From: Anaerolineales bacterium
GTDB lineage: Bacteria; Chloroflexota; Anaerolineae; Anaerolineales; Villigracilaceae
DNA: 64,000 nt
Assembly: GCA_030583925.1 (NCBI GenBank)
Contig: CP129482.1
Span: forward strand, 1,798,001 to 1,862,000
Direction of reading: 5' to 3'
How positions within the stretch are numbered: position 1 is the first letter of the stretch; each line of letters starts with the position of its first letter. The position numbers were made by a program, and so were the translations under genes. Shown piece after piece: positions 1 to 7,987 of this stretch. The notes under the pieces were generated by a model, which saw only the letters and a program-made list of their open reading frames with translations, searched no databases and had not been told where the DNA came from.

Positions 1-571
1 CCACTTTACTGATTGCATCATCACGCCCAAAAACACCTTGCGGGGGCAGGGGAGGGATTTGATAAGAGCCCTTGGCCTCCTTTTTTCGCTTTGAGGAAGG
101 ACGAGGTTTAGTTGTCTTTTCTGCTTGGCGGAAATCCTTAAGGAAGCTGACTTTTTCCCTGAATTCGGTATCCAGCATGGCCAATTCTTCTGTAAGAATG
201 GCGACGTAAGTCGCTATTGCTTGCTCTATACGTTCCCTGGAAAGTGATTTGAATTCTCCGAGCAATATGTCGCACAATACACCATTAAAATTGGATCGGC
301 TGGGATGTTGATAGAATTCGATCACTGCATTTTGCAGCTCAGGCCGGTCTTTTTGGCTGAGATCCACAAACATCGCGCGCGAAAGATCTCTATCCTCAAA
401 TTCATTTAAGAACCTTGTTTCTGCATTTTCCAAGGCACTGGCGATAGTAGCGGCTATATCAGAATCTTGGCGCAATTCCTTGATAAATTTTTCACCAAGT
501 TTGCCTTGAATGAAATTTTCTAAAATGGCGAGGCTCAGTTTGCCCAGTTTTTTGGCAGGACTAGGTCTCAT
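1..571 (-). CDS. N-terminal part of an NB-ARC/STAND protein, cut by window edge
   Basis: The frame is open from an ATG at 571 to the left edge (190 codons). Residues 1-150 are a mostly helical, charged domain of the kind seen in front of NACHT/NB-ARC ATPases in bacterial STAND proteins. A Lys/Pro-rich linker follows, and then the start of an NB-ARC domain (GVFGRDDAISKV near residue 180), the segment that precedes the P-loop. The P-loop itself lies outside the window. The same GRDD segment occurs in the two NB-ARC proteins at 4540-5631 and 7988-10006. Predicted role: ligand-sensing switch ATPase of a signalling or defence protein. The effector and sensor regions cannot be seen. Confidence 0.75.
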   Translation of the reverse strand, partial: MRPSPAKKLGKLSLAILENFIQGKLGEKFIKELRQDSDIAATIASALENAETRFLNEFEDRDLSRAMFVDLSQKDRPELQNAVIEFYQHPSRSNFNGVLCDILLGEFKSLSRERIEQAIATYVAILTEELAMLDTEFREKVSFLKDFRQAEKTTKPRPSSKRKKEAKGSYQIPPLPPQGVFGRDDAISKV

Positions 572-938
572 GAATGGCTTCCTCTACAATGCAGTGTGTC
601 ACTGAAAATCGATAGAGTCGTGTCTTAAGTAATTTTACTCTACTCTGGGATGGCGAACACAACGAAACCGGCGCGGGCAAGCATAAGAACGCCGGCAGCT
701 TTGCTCATCATACAAAATGATACCACCCAACAGTTTTGCTCCGCACTCAGCCGGCATGGATGTATTGTCGCAAGGAAAAATAGTATTTGGTTACTGCAAG
801 GCTGGTTTCACCTAAAATATAGTGATCGCTGAGCGTCAAAAAGTGGGAAAAATCACGCCCTGCTGTACTGGATGTATGAACCGGCATTAGTATGCCGCGA
901 ATCCCGCGTGAATAAACAATCAAGAAATTTCGTTTGAC
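572..938. other. Intergenic gap without a convincing gene
   Basis: These 367 bases separate the partial NB-ARC gene from the end of the TPR/NB-ARC cluster. A 60-codon plus-strand frame at 650-832 has no ribosome binding site and no recognisable composition. A small perfect palindrome lies at 882-897 (CGGCAT-TAGT-ATGCCG) but has no T-run on either side, so it is not called a terminator. A promoter for the minus-strand gene starting at 571 should lie here; no clear -35/-10 pair was found. Confidence 0.5.
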
Positions 939-2027
939 TTATTTCGAATCGCCGCCGGAATACAATTTAATGATAGAAGTGATAGTTTCTTTTATCGTTG
1001 TCAATCCAGAAAGAAATACTTCCTGTCTGTGTTCCAATCCCTGCTGAGATGCCAACATTATTTTATCTGTCTCCGACAGGATTTTGTCCAATTGTTCGTA
1101 AATCTTGACTGCGCGCGGGTCGCCGTTTTTCTGTAGTGATTGTGCCATTGTCTCCACATTTTGAATAGCCGGCGCAAGGTCAAGCAACGTTTCCAAGACG
1201 AGCAGGTCGTCACTCCATTCAAATTCATAATTGACTTCGAGCGGTAGAGGCGAAAAATTGCTTCCTTTCGTTACGCTTTTGAGCAATTCCAAGTGCAATA
1301 AGCCAAGAGATGCGTCCAATTTCCCTAACCGGTAAGATTGTTCTTTGGACAGCAAGATGGCACGATGAAATAAAGTGGCAGCCACGTTGAGCCTGCCCCA
1401 TTCCAAGTAGATGCTGGCAAGCTTATTGAGAACCATAACCTCTATAAATGGATTTCTGGTGAGCACAGCAAATAATTGCCTGACGTGAAGTACGGGCAGG
1501 TGGATTAAAGTAAGTATGTTAGCAGGCTGTTGCTGATATCCTTTTAGTTGCTTATGGGCCAGGCGGATATGATTCTCGATATCCCCAATCAACGTCCTAT
1601 CGGAGGATTCTAAGGCGATTACGCGAGCCATTTCAAAAAGCTCTATCGCCTGCTGGAGATAGCCAAGATAAGCATACTTGATTCCCAAATCATCGTACGC
1701 ATCTGCTTCCATGTCTTTCAAGCCCAGTCGTTGGGCCGCAGAAATTCTCTGTTTCAAAAAGGGAATCAATTTATCCCGAATACTGTATCTCAACATCCCT
1801 ATGGCAGATAAGGCATCAATAAAGGAAGCCAGTACAAGATCTCTTTCGGGGGTTTCCTCTTGCTGCTGAACCCACTTCAAGGCTGCCTCAATTTGCTCTC
1901 GATTGTGATCAAAAATGGCAACGCCTTTTGCCTGAGTTGGTTCCCTGACGAACGATTCTGTTGCTTTTTCAGCAATTAACAAATAACAATTGGCATGTCG
2001 AGCATAGGCTTTAAATAAGGTCGGCAT
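939..2027 (-). CDS. Degenerate TPR-repeat protein of the STAND-associated family
   Basis: This 362-residue protein begins like its upstream neighbours: a helical segment with HA near residue 11, then an IFD motif and a KW motif around residues 38-53. This is the domain that in fused STAND proteins follows the NB-ARC winged helix. The helical repeats after it are diverged and only a few fit the 40-residue TPR pattern (for example DAYDDLGIKYAYLGYLQQAI). The C-terminus is helical and of unknown family. It is the last gene of the run, 12 bases after the preceding TPR gene, so is probably co-transcribed. Likely a protein-binding scaffold or sensor; no enzymatic motif is visible. Confidence 0.7.
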   Translation of the reverse strand: MPTLFKAYARHANCYLLIAEKATESFVREPTQAKGVAIFDHNREQIEAALKWVQQQEETPERDLVLASFIDALSAIGMLRYSIRDKLIPFLKQRISAAQRLGLKDMEADAYDDLGIKYAYLGYLQQAIELFEMARVIALESSDRTLIGDIENHIRLAHKQLKGYQQQPANILTLIHLPVLHVRQLFAVLTRNPFIEVMVLNKLASIYLEWGRLNVAATLFHRAILLSKEQSYRLGKLDASLGLLHLELLKSVTKGSNFSPLPLEVNYEFEWSDDLLVLETLLDLAPAIQNVETMAQSLQKNGDPRAVKIYEQLDKILSETDKIMLASQQGLEHRQEVFLSGLTTIKETITSIIKLYSGGDSK

Positions 2028-2039
2028 GAGGCCTCACGG

Positions 2040-3134
2040 TTATTGTGCATTACAGATTTCTTCCGTGCGTTGCGCTGTTCTCAAATCCTCCTCCCACGCT
2101 GGATCTCCCACACTCTTTTCGTACTCAACGCATTTATAGAGTAACTCAATTCCCTCCTTAAACTTCTTTTTCTTGATAAGAACCTCGCCCAGATTCCAAC
2201 ATCCAATTGCTTCGCCGCGTGAGTCCTGCATTTTTTGGGCAAGTTCAATGCGTCTCTGATACGCTACCACAGCACCATCCAAATCACCCAACTGTTTCCG
2301 CAGTAAACCGATATAACTCCAATTCTTGGCTTCGCCTTCCAAATCCGTCAGCCTCTTATTGATAACAAGCGATTCCTGGAAGTGCGCGCCTGCCTGATCG
2401 TACTGACGGAGTTTCATACATGCAATGCCCAGATTGGTCAAGGCATTGCCCTCACTCCAGAGATCGCCATGTCGGCGAGCCAATCGCAAATGATGTTCGA
2501 AACAATTAACGGCATCACTGAACTTCCCCTGCTTAATGTACACCAAGCCCAGGTTGCCATATGCACGTTCTTTGAGTTTGGGATTGGAAGTTTTATCAGA
2601 TATCTTCAAAGCAGCGGTATACCATTCCTGTGCAGTTTCCAGCATATTAAGATCGTCATATACGATTCCCAGATTACAAGCCGCCTCCGCCCAAACTTCC
2701 TGATCATTCAGACTCTCAGCTAATTTCAGTTGTGCAACACAGTATTCTATTGCATTCGGGAACTGGCGTATTTCTTGAAAGGCCAAGCCCAACTTTCCCA
2801 GAAGAGAGGCTTCGGCCAGGCCAAACCCACGGTCATGGGCAATCTGCAAAGCCTTCTGGAGCCACCGAATTCGGTCAGCGGGTTTCTGGCGAAGATAGAG
2901 GCAATTCGCTCCTCGCTCCGGGAATTCCAAAGCGAGTGTCGCTGCTTCCTTATCCACCTCCGCGTGATCGGAGGACCATTGTTGTCCAATTTCAATGTTT
3001 TTGTGGTTGTAGTCGAAAATACGCAATCCCTCTTCCACATGAACGCCACCCGCCTGATAAAGCTCATCAGCGCGCAGAAGTAGATTGGCAAAATATCGTG
3101 CATGGCGGAGTGCGGCAGTGCGAAGGGCAATCAT
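2040..3134 (-). CDS. TPR-repeat protein
   Basis: The protein has 364 residues from the ATG at 3134, which has GGGA six bases upstream; an in-frame GTG at 3146 would add four residues but lacks a good ribosome binding site. Residues 1-60 are the shared N-terminal domain (HARYFANLLLRADELY, then FDYNHKNIEIGQQW). About six TPR-like repeats of roughly 40 residues follow, with the pattern NLGxAYxxxGxxxxAI typical of LGN/kinesin-light-chain-type TPRs. The stop of the preceding gene lies 14 bases upstream, so it belongs to the operon. Predicted role: protein-protein interaction or sensor arm of a split STAND system. Confidence 0.8.
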   Translation of the reverse strand: MIALRTAALRHARYFANLLLRADELYQAGGVHVEEGLRIFDYNHKNIEIGQQWSSDHAEVDKEAATLALEFPERGANCLYLRQKPADRIRWLQKALQIAHDRGFGLAEASLLGKLGLAFQEIRQFPNAIEYCVAQLKLAESLNDQEVWAEAACNLGIVYDDLNMLETAQEWYTAALKISDKTSNPKLKERAYGNLGLVYIKQGKFSDAVNCFEHHLRLARRHGDLWSEGNALTNLGIACMKLRQYDQAGAHFQESLVINKRLTDLEGEAKNWSYIGLLRKQLGDLDGAVVAYQRRIELAQKMQDSRGEAIGCWNLGEVLIKKKKFKEGIELLYKCVEYEKSVGDPAWEEDLRTAQRTEEICNAQ

Positions 3135-3148
3135 TTTCGATCCCACTG

Positions 3149-4528
3149 TTACAAAACGCCGGTAGCGCGTCGATCCGTCCGCTGAATAAGATTATTCAGG
3201 TGTTCACGATGTTTTTCAATATCCAGAGAACCTAATTGTTCTTCCATCTCAATGACAGCTTTCATTTCAGCCTTGGCTTTTTTGTTCTCCCCATTCGCTT
3301 CATCGATCAAGGCAAGCTGCCAGCGAATAAATGCTTCATTGGACGGAGAGTGGATTTGTCTTGCCAGGTCAAGCGCCTGCCTTCCAATTCTCACAGCGCT
3401 GGCATGGTCGCCCATATATCGATAAAGGCTGATTTGGTTGGCGAGCGCATTGCACATTCCTGTCTTTGCCTCAATTGACTCAGCCAGCTGATATACATGG
3501 AGACAAGTTGCCAGCGCATTCTGGTAATCGTCGCTTGCAGTATATGCATTACCTAAACTTTGAAGCAGGCGTAGCTCTGCTCCCGCATTATGGGTCTCTT
3601 TCAATAATTCAATTGCCTGAGTCAAGATTTTTATAGCAATTTGAAAATCCTTTCGGTCAATGTGTATATCGGCGAGTCCGCCCATCACCAGGCATTGGGT
3701 TAATTTATCGCCGAGTTCAATTGCGATCTCCTGGGCTGTTTGCAGCGAACGATCAGCCTCTTCCAAATCGCCCAAATCATAGTACGCGAAGCCCAGATTC
3801 ATGAGCGCCTGGCTTTCCTCACGGCGATCTTTACTTTGAACCGCAAGTTCCAGGAATCTTTTGTAGTATTCGACGGCTTTGGGCACATTGCCCAAATGGG
3901 CGTAAGATACCCCTAGGTTAGCAAGAGCATGCCTTTCCCCTCGAACATCGTTAATTTCCTTCGAAAGCTTGAGATGCCGCTCGCAATATTCTATTGCCTT
4001 ATCATGGTCGCCCATTATCGCATACGTGTTTCCCAAATTACCCAGCCAAGCCCCCTGATGATATTTGTCTCCGATTTGTTCGGCGAGTTGTATTGCTTTC
4101 GAGAGGTGATCCGCGGCTTGAGGAAGCTGTCCCAATTCATAATAAGCCAACCCTAGATTCCCCAAATGTGCCTGGGTTGTGACATCATTGCGCAATTTCA
4201 GACTCGCCTTCAAGGCGTCTTGAAGCCACCTTATACGTTCCAAGGAATTCAACCTCACATTGATCAAATACGCTCCGGCATCTGGGAATGCGTTGCAAAG
4301 ATCCAATAAAGCGCGGTCTGTTGCGCCTAATTCCTGCTGCACCTTCATATTGGAGACGGCATCAACCATATTCTTCCTCACAGAAAGAATATTTGGAAAC
4401 TCGACATCAAGCTTTTTAAGCGAATCGGACTGGCTCTCTCCGCCCTGCAAGTACAGATCGTTTAATCCATCCAAGACTCGTAAATAATATACTCCGTGCA
4501 GAAGTGCTGCCGTCTTACGGTTTGGCAT
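3149..4528 (-). CDS. TPR-repeat protein directly after NB-ARC gene
   Basis: The protein has 459 residues. The first 60 carry the shared N-terminal domain (YYLRVLDGLNDLYLQGG). A conserved PDAGAYLINVRLNSLERI segment follows and then about eight 40-residue TPR repeats. The start lies 11 bases after the stop of the NB-ARC gene at 4540-5631. In conventional STAND regulators this TPR block continues directly from the NB-ARC winged helix, so the pair reads like one protein split in two. Inference: the two products associate, with this one sensing a ligand or partner. The ribosome binding site is weak, which would fit translational coupling. Confidence 0.82.
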   Translation of the reverse strand: MPNRKTAALLHGVYYLRVLDGLNDLYLQGGESQSDSLKKLDVEFPNILSVRKNMVDAVSNMKVQQELGATDRALLDLCNAFPDAGAYLINVRLNSLERIRWLQDALKASLKLRNDVTTQAHLGNLGLAYYELGQLPQAADHLSKAIQLAEQIGDKYHQGAWLGNLGNTYAIMGDHDKAIEYCERHLKLSKEINDVRGERHALANLGVSYAHLGNVPKAVEYYKRFLELAVQSKDRREESQALMNLGFAYYDLGDLEEADRSLQTAQEIAIELGDKLTQCLVMGGLADIHIDRKDFQIAIKILTQAIELLKETHNAGAELRLLQSLGNAYTASDDYQNALATCLHVYQLAESIEAKTGMCNALANQISLYRYMGDHASAVRIGRQALDLARQIHSPSNEAFIRWQLALIDEANGENKKAKAEMKAVIEMEEQLGSLDIEKHREHLNNLIQRTDRRATGVL

Positions 4529-4539
4529 GGCTGCGTCAT

Positions 4540-5631
4540 CTATTCTTCTTCATCAGTCAGCAGGGTCTTCGCCAACATAACCAACAGGGCATGCATCTGA
4601 TAACGGTCCAATTCGGACACATATTCCAATAGCCCGCGATCCACAAGAGTCTTAATGACAGGCTTGGGATCATCCATTTGCCAAACGAATTTCAACGCTT
4701 CCATGTCAAAAGTAGCCGGCTTCGGCGCAAAGACACCCAGATAGGCATAGCATTCCTTGGTCTTGGCATCCAGTCCTTCAAGACTCTTCTCAAGAAGCGT
4801 GGCAATCGTTGGAGTTGTCTCAGAAACAAGATTGGTTCGATCTGCGGGAGCAGCAGACTCAAGAAGTTCGGCTCCTCCTCGGAGTCTACCCAACAATTCT
4901 GTGACACCGAGACCAAGACTTGCCTCGGCATTCAACAACCTCCCTGCAACTTGCAAGGCGAGAGGCAATCCTTCAAGTTCCTGCACCAGCGCTTGGCATT
5001 CATTGGGGAATTGCCTTACAACATTAGGTGCCAACTGCCTCAAGAGTTCAAGAGCATCTTCATCCTTCAAAACCTTTAAGCGATAAATATTTTCTGCCAT
5101 TGGCGCAAGCACTTTTGCAATGGCGTCCAATCGGGTGGTGATTAATGTCGCACAGCCAGGGCCGCCGACTTTGAAGGGTATCGCATCTTCTGCTTTCCAT
5201 ACGTCATCAACAATTAGCAGCATGCGCTTGGTTCGAAGAAGTCCTGCCAGCAAATTTTGGGCTTCTTCGATTGATTTGGCTTTGAGAATTTCTTCAGTTC
5301 CCAGCGCGCGCCCCCAAGTAGCCATTTCCGACAGGAGATTTGGCTCTTGTCCCAGAGACGTCCATAGTACACCGTCAGGGAACATTTGAGTGGTTTCCGG
5401 GTTGTAAGCAAGGACAGATGCAACTGTTGTCTTGCCAACGCCCGGCCATCCCTTGATAGCTGTAAGAACTTGTAACGAAAATTTGCTATCGGTGAGAACT
5501 TGCACCGACGTGTTACCTTCCAATGAAGCGCGAAGACGTTCTTTCAGTGCCTTGATAACGTCGTCGCGACCAACTATCAACGAAGGAGGAGGTGGTGCGC
5601 TGCCGGGTTTTCCAAATGCATAAACCTTCAT
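4540..5631 (-). CDS. NB-ARC switch ATPase (stand-alone)
   Basis: This 363-residue protein consists almost only of an NB-ARC module. It shows GRDD at 21-24, Walker A GWPGVGKTT at 61-69, Walker B LLIVDDVW near 137, the sensor segment LITTRLDAI, GLPLALQVAGRLL, and a winged helix ending in YQMHALLVMLAK, an MHD-like motif. There is no N-terminal effector and no C-terminal repeat domain. Start ATG 5631 has AGAGGA upstream. The C-terminal two thirds are very similar to the NB-ARC protein at 7988-10006. Just before Walker A a short segment is duplicated (SVQVLTDSKF then SLQVLTAIKG) while the paralogue has one copy. Expected to bind ATP/ADP and oligomerise on activation, together with the adjacent TPR proteins. 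Confidence 0.88.
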   Translation of the reverse strand: MKVYAFGKPGSAPPPPSLIVGRDDVIKALKERLRASLEGNTSVQVLTDSKFSLQVLTAIKGWPGVGKTTVASVLAYNPETTQMFPDGVLWTSLGQEPNLLSEMATWGRALGTEEILKAKSIEEAQNLLAGLLRTKRMLLIVDDVWKAEDAIPFKVGGPGCATLITTRLDAIAKVLAPMAENIYRLKVLKDEDALELLRQLAPNVVRQFPNECQALVQELEGLPLALQVAGRLLNAEASLGLGVTELLGRLRGGAELLESAAPADRTNLVSETTPTIATLLEKSLEGLDAKTKECYAYLGVFAPKPATFDMEALKFVWQMDDPKPVIKTLVDRGLLEYVSELDRYQMHALLVMLAKTLLTDEEE

Positions 5632-6000
5632 GAGATTCCTCTTTTTCTTCGAAATGACGTTTTCTCATGCCTTGATCTTGATACGCGAACATAATCTACT
5701 TCAACGCTTTTAAGAGTTCCGCTTTGCCAGACTTATAGCTTTTTCGAAAGTCTGCCCAGCGAATGTCTGTAAGCAGTATCGGGATATCACAGTCTTTTAA
5801 TAGCACCGGGAGTATTGTTATATCCCTTTCATTGGCTAATTGTTTCATCGTTGCTGAATTAACTTCCCGTTGAACCCACGGAGAACTAACAGAAGAAGGA
5901 GACAATACAACTATGAGATAAGCACTTGTACTAATCCCATTACTTACTTTCTCGACGATGGAATCCCCAACTTTTATTTCCCATTCGTCCCACCAAACTA

Positions 6001-7096
6001 TTGAGGTTTGATTAATTAATGTCATTCGCTTCACTTCCAGGAAAGGTCAGCAGCTTTCAAACAGGCTCTTAATCTCTTTTTCGACACTCTGGTGCGAGCG
6101 ATGCCAGCCTGGACCCGATCCCACAGTTCGTCCATGTTGTGTGGTGCAAAACCGGCCGTGTATTCATTGAGCTGGGTCCAGACGAACTCGACAGGGTTCA
6201 ATTCAGGCGCACAGGTGGGAAAGTGGTATTGATGGATATGCGGATGGTTTTCGATGAACGCCTGTGTGGCGGAGGAGAGATGCATCCTGTGGCGATCCCA
6301 GAGCAGGATGATGTGCCCGGGTGCGAGCCACAGCACTTGCTGGAGAAAAAGGATGACGTGGTCAGAATTCAAAGCACACCGAAAGGAGCGGACACTCAAG
6401 CGGATCTTCCGCAACTGTGGACTGACGAGCAAGGCCGCCAACAGGTTCAGCCGCTGGCGATGGTCCAAACTGGTGCGGACGGTGGGGGTTTGCCCACGAG
6501 GCGCCCAGGTGCGTTTGAGCGGTGAGATCAGGCAGAAGCCTGCTTCATCTATTAACAGCAGGATCGCCTTTAGGAGCCGCCATTTTTTTTTTATCTTTGG
6601 CCAGACCCAGCGCTTCCACCTGCGGATCTTCTCATCGTTCCGCTGGATCGCCAGCCGCTGGACTTTCTGGCAACTCCAACCCATTTTCTGCAACAGACGC
6701 CACACTCCACTGGGTGTGTACCGAACCTGGAACAGATCCCAGATCAGATGGCCGATCCGATCCAACGTCCAGTAATCTTCACTGTACCCATGAGCATAGG
6801 CTCCTTTCAACAATTCTTTTTCCAGCTGTTGCAGCTGTTCTTTCGACAGGTAGGCGGGTTTGCCGGGCGGGCGCTCGCTCTTCGGTTTCCCATACTTCTG
6901 CTCATACTTCCAGCGGTACACCGTCCGCTCGGTCACCTTCAGTTGAGCAGCGACTTCTGCCACCGTTTTGCCTTGTTTCAGCAGATTGATGGCTTGATCA
7001 CGTCGGACTTGCAATTGTTCGCTTGTGCCATACGGTCTCATGCCTTAAATTATGCCGCATCTTCGTCCCCCATGTCATTACTTTGTCAAAGTTCAA
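6001..7096 (-). mobile_element. IS630-family insertion sequence in a TIR gene
   Basis: The element is 1,096 bp, flanked by TA at 5999-6000 and 7097-7098, the target duplication expected of IS630/Tc1-mariner elements. The ends are imperfect inverted repeats: TTGAGGTTTGATTAATTAAT at the left and TTGAACTTTGACAAAGTAAT at the right, with 19 of the first 25 positions matching. It encodes one transposase that nearly fills it. Removing the element and one TA exactly restores the interrupted TIR frame, so the insertion appears recent or at least has not been followed by decay. Confidence 0.9.
6031..7041 (-). CDS. IS630-family DDE transposase
   Basis: The 336-residue protein has an N-terminal helix-turn-helix (LLKQGKTVAEVAAQLKVTERTVYRW), a second winkle-type DNA-binding stretch, and a DDE catalytic domain with Asp in LLLIDEAGF near residue 164, Asp in ILLWDRHRMH near 247 and Glu in ELNPVEFVW near 282. 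It cuts and pastes its own element at TA sites. Length and motif spacing are normal, so it looks intact. It lies in the same orientation as the interrupted gene. Confidence 0.93.
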   Translation of the reverse strand: MRPYGTSEQLQVRRDQAINLLKQGKTVAEVAAQLKVTERTVYRWKYEQKYGKPKSERPPGKPAYLSKEQLQQLEKELLKGAYAHGYSEDYWTLDRIGHLIWDLFQVRYTPSGVWRLLQKMGWSCQKVQRLAIQRNDEKIRRWKRWVWPKIKKKWRLLKAILLLIDEAGFCLISPLKRTWAPRGQTPTVRTSLDHRQRLNLLAALLVSPQLRKIRLSVRSFRCALNSDHVILFLQQVLWLAPGHIILLWDRHRMHLSSATQAFIENHPHIHQYHFPTCAPELNPVEFVWTQLNEYTAGFAPHNMDELWDRVQAGIARTRVSKKRLRACLKAADLSWK

Positions 7097-7987
7097 TAAT
7101 AAGCCAGCAGTCTGCAAATCCTCAGCCAACTTCTTAACAAAAATCCGATCCGTTTGGTTATAACTTATAAATATTTTCTTATCCATAATAACTCCAAGAG
7201 ACTGTTGTTGCTTCCTTATCTCCTCGATCCGCTGTCTATCATTAATGTTCATCGCTAAATCCCAGGCTTCTTTCAAAGACGTTTTGGCTTCTGTAAAACG
7301 TTTATGAAGGACACATATTGACGCCTTTCCGACAAGGATATCGATAGCTCCAATCTTATATCCAATTCGATCGGCTGAAACCAACCCTCGTGATAAATAT
7401 TCCATTGATTTTTGATAATTGGTTTTTATTTCTGGCAACAATGCTAATTCAAGCAAAATGTCTGCGATTTGCTTGGCATTATCATTCCCAATTGCGTTCT
7501 CCAGCGCTTGCAATAAGACGGATTCCAAGTTTTGAAAATCATTTTGCAGCTTTGCAAGTTTTGCAAGTTGCATGGTCGTTTCAAATAAATCACTATCTTT
7601 CTTATTTTCCAATGCGATAAGGAGATCAAATTTTTCTTTTAGAAGCATCCGTGCAATACGATAATTTCCCTGCAATTCTTCAATGGTGGCTAAATTAGTC
7701 AAATATTGAATCTTATCAACAGTCTGGATGTCAAGGTTATTTACGACTGGATAAACGTATCGTTTATATTGATCCCACTTATTGACCCAATTTTCGCTTA
7801 GGGCTTGAACATAGTCAGCTAACAACGAGTAATTTTGGTACTCTAAAGCTGTTTCTACGCCCAGCAAGATATTCCCATACTCGATCTGAATAATGTCTCG
7901 ATTTCCAGTCGCTTTATATTGTAAAGCCTGCTTGGCAAAAGTTTTAGCATGTCGCAATCGAGCTTCGCGAAAACTTGGTGGCATGGC

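Larger units (their letters stand above)
5696..7984 (-). pseudogene. TPR-TIR gene interrupted by an IS630-family element
   Basis: The gene starts at 7984, four bases after the upstream NB-ARC gene, with the shared family N-terminus (LRHAKTFAKQAL), then diverged TPR repeats to about residue 270. A TIR domain begins (KIFISYNQTDRIFVKKLAED) and is broken at 7097 by the insertion. The rest of the TIR is at 5696-5998 (VWWDEWEIKVGDSI, IVVLSPSSVSSPWVQRE). Joining 7097 to 5998, leaving one TA, gives an uninterrupted 396-residue frame reading LQTAGLLVWWDEWEIKVGD. The Glu of WEI matches the catalytic Glu of TIR NADases. As it stands the effector is split and the fragment after the element lacks its first strands, so it is probably inactive. 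Confidence 0.88.

Noticed and set aside
650..832. 60-codon plus-strand frame in the first intergenic gap
   Set aside because: No ribosome binding site, no protein-like composition, and it runs opposite to all neighbouring genes.
882..897. Palindrome CGGCAT-TAGT-ATGCCG as an intrinsic terminator
   Set aside because: Only six pairs and no T-run on either strand.
7041..7984. Annotating 6998-7984 and 5696-6034 as two separate intact genes
   Set aside because: Both end or begin inside the insertion element; joined at the TA target they form one TIR domain, so they are halves of one interrupted gene.
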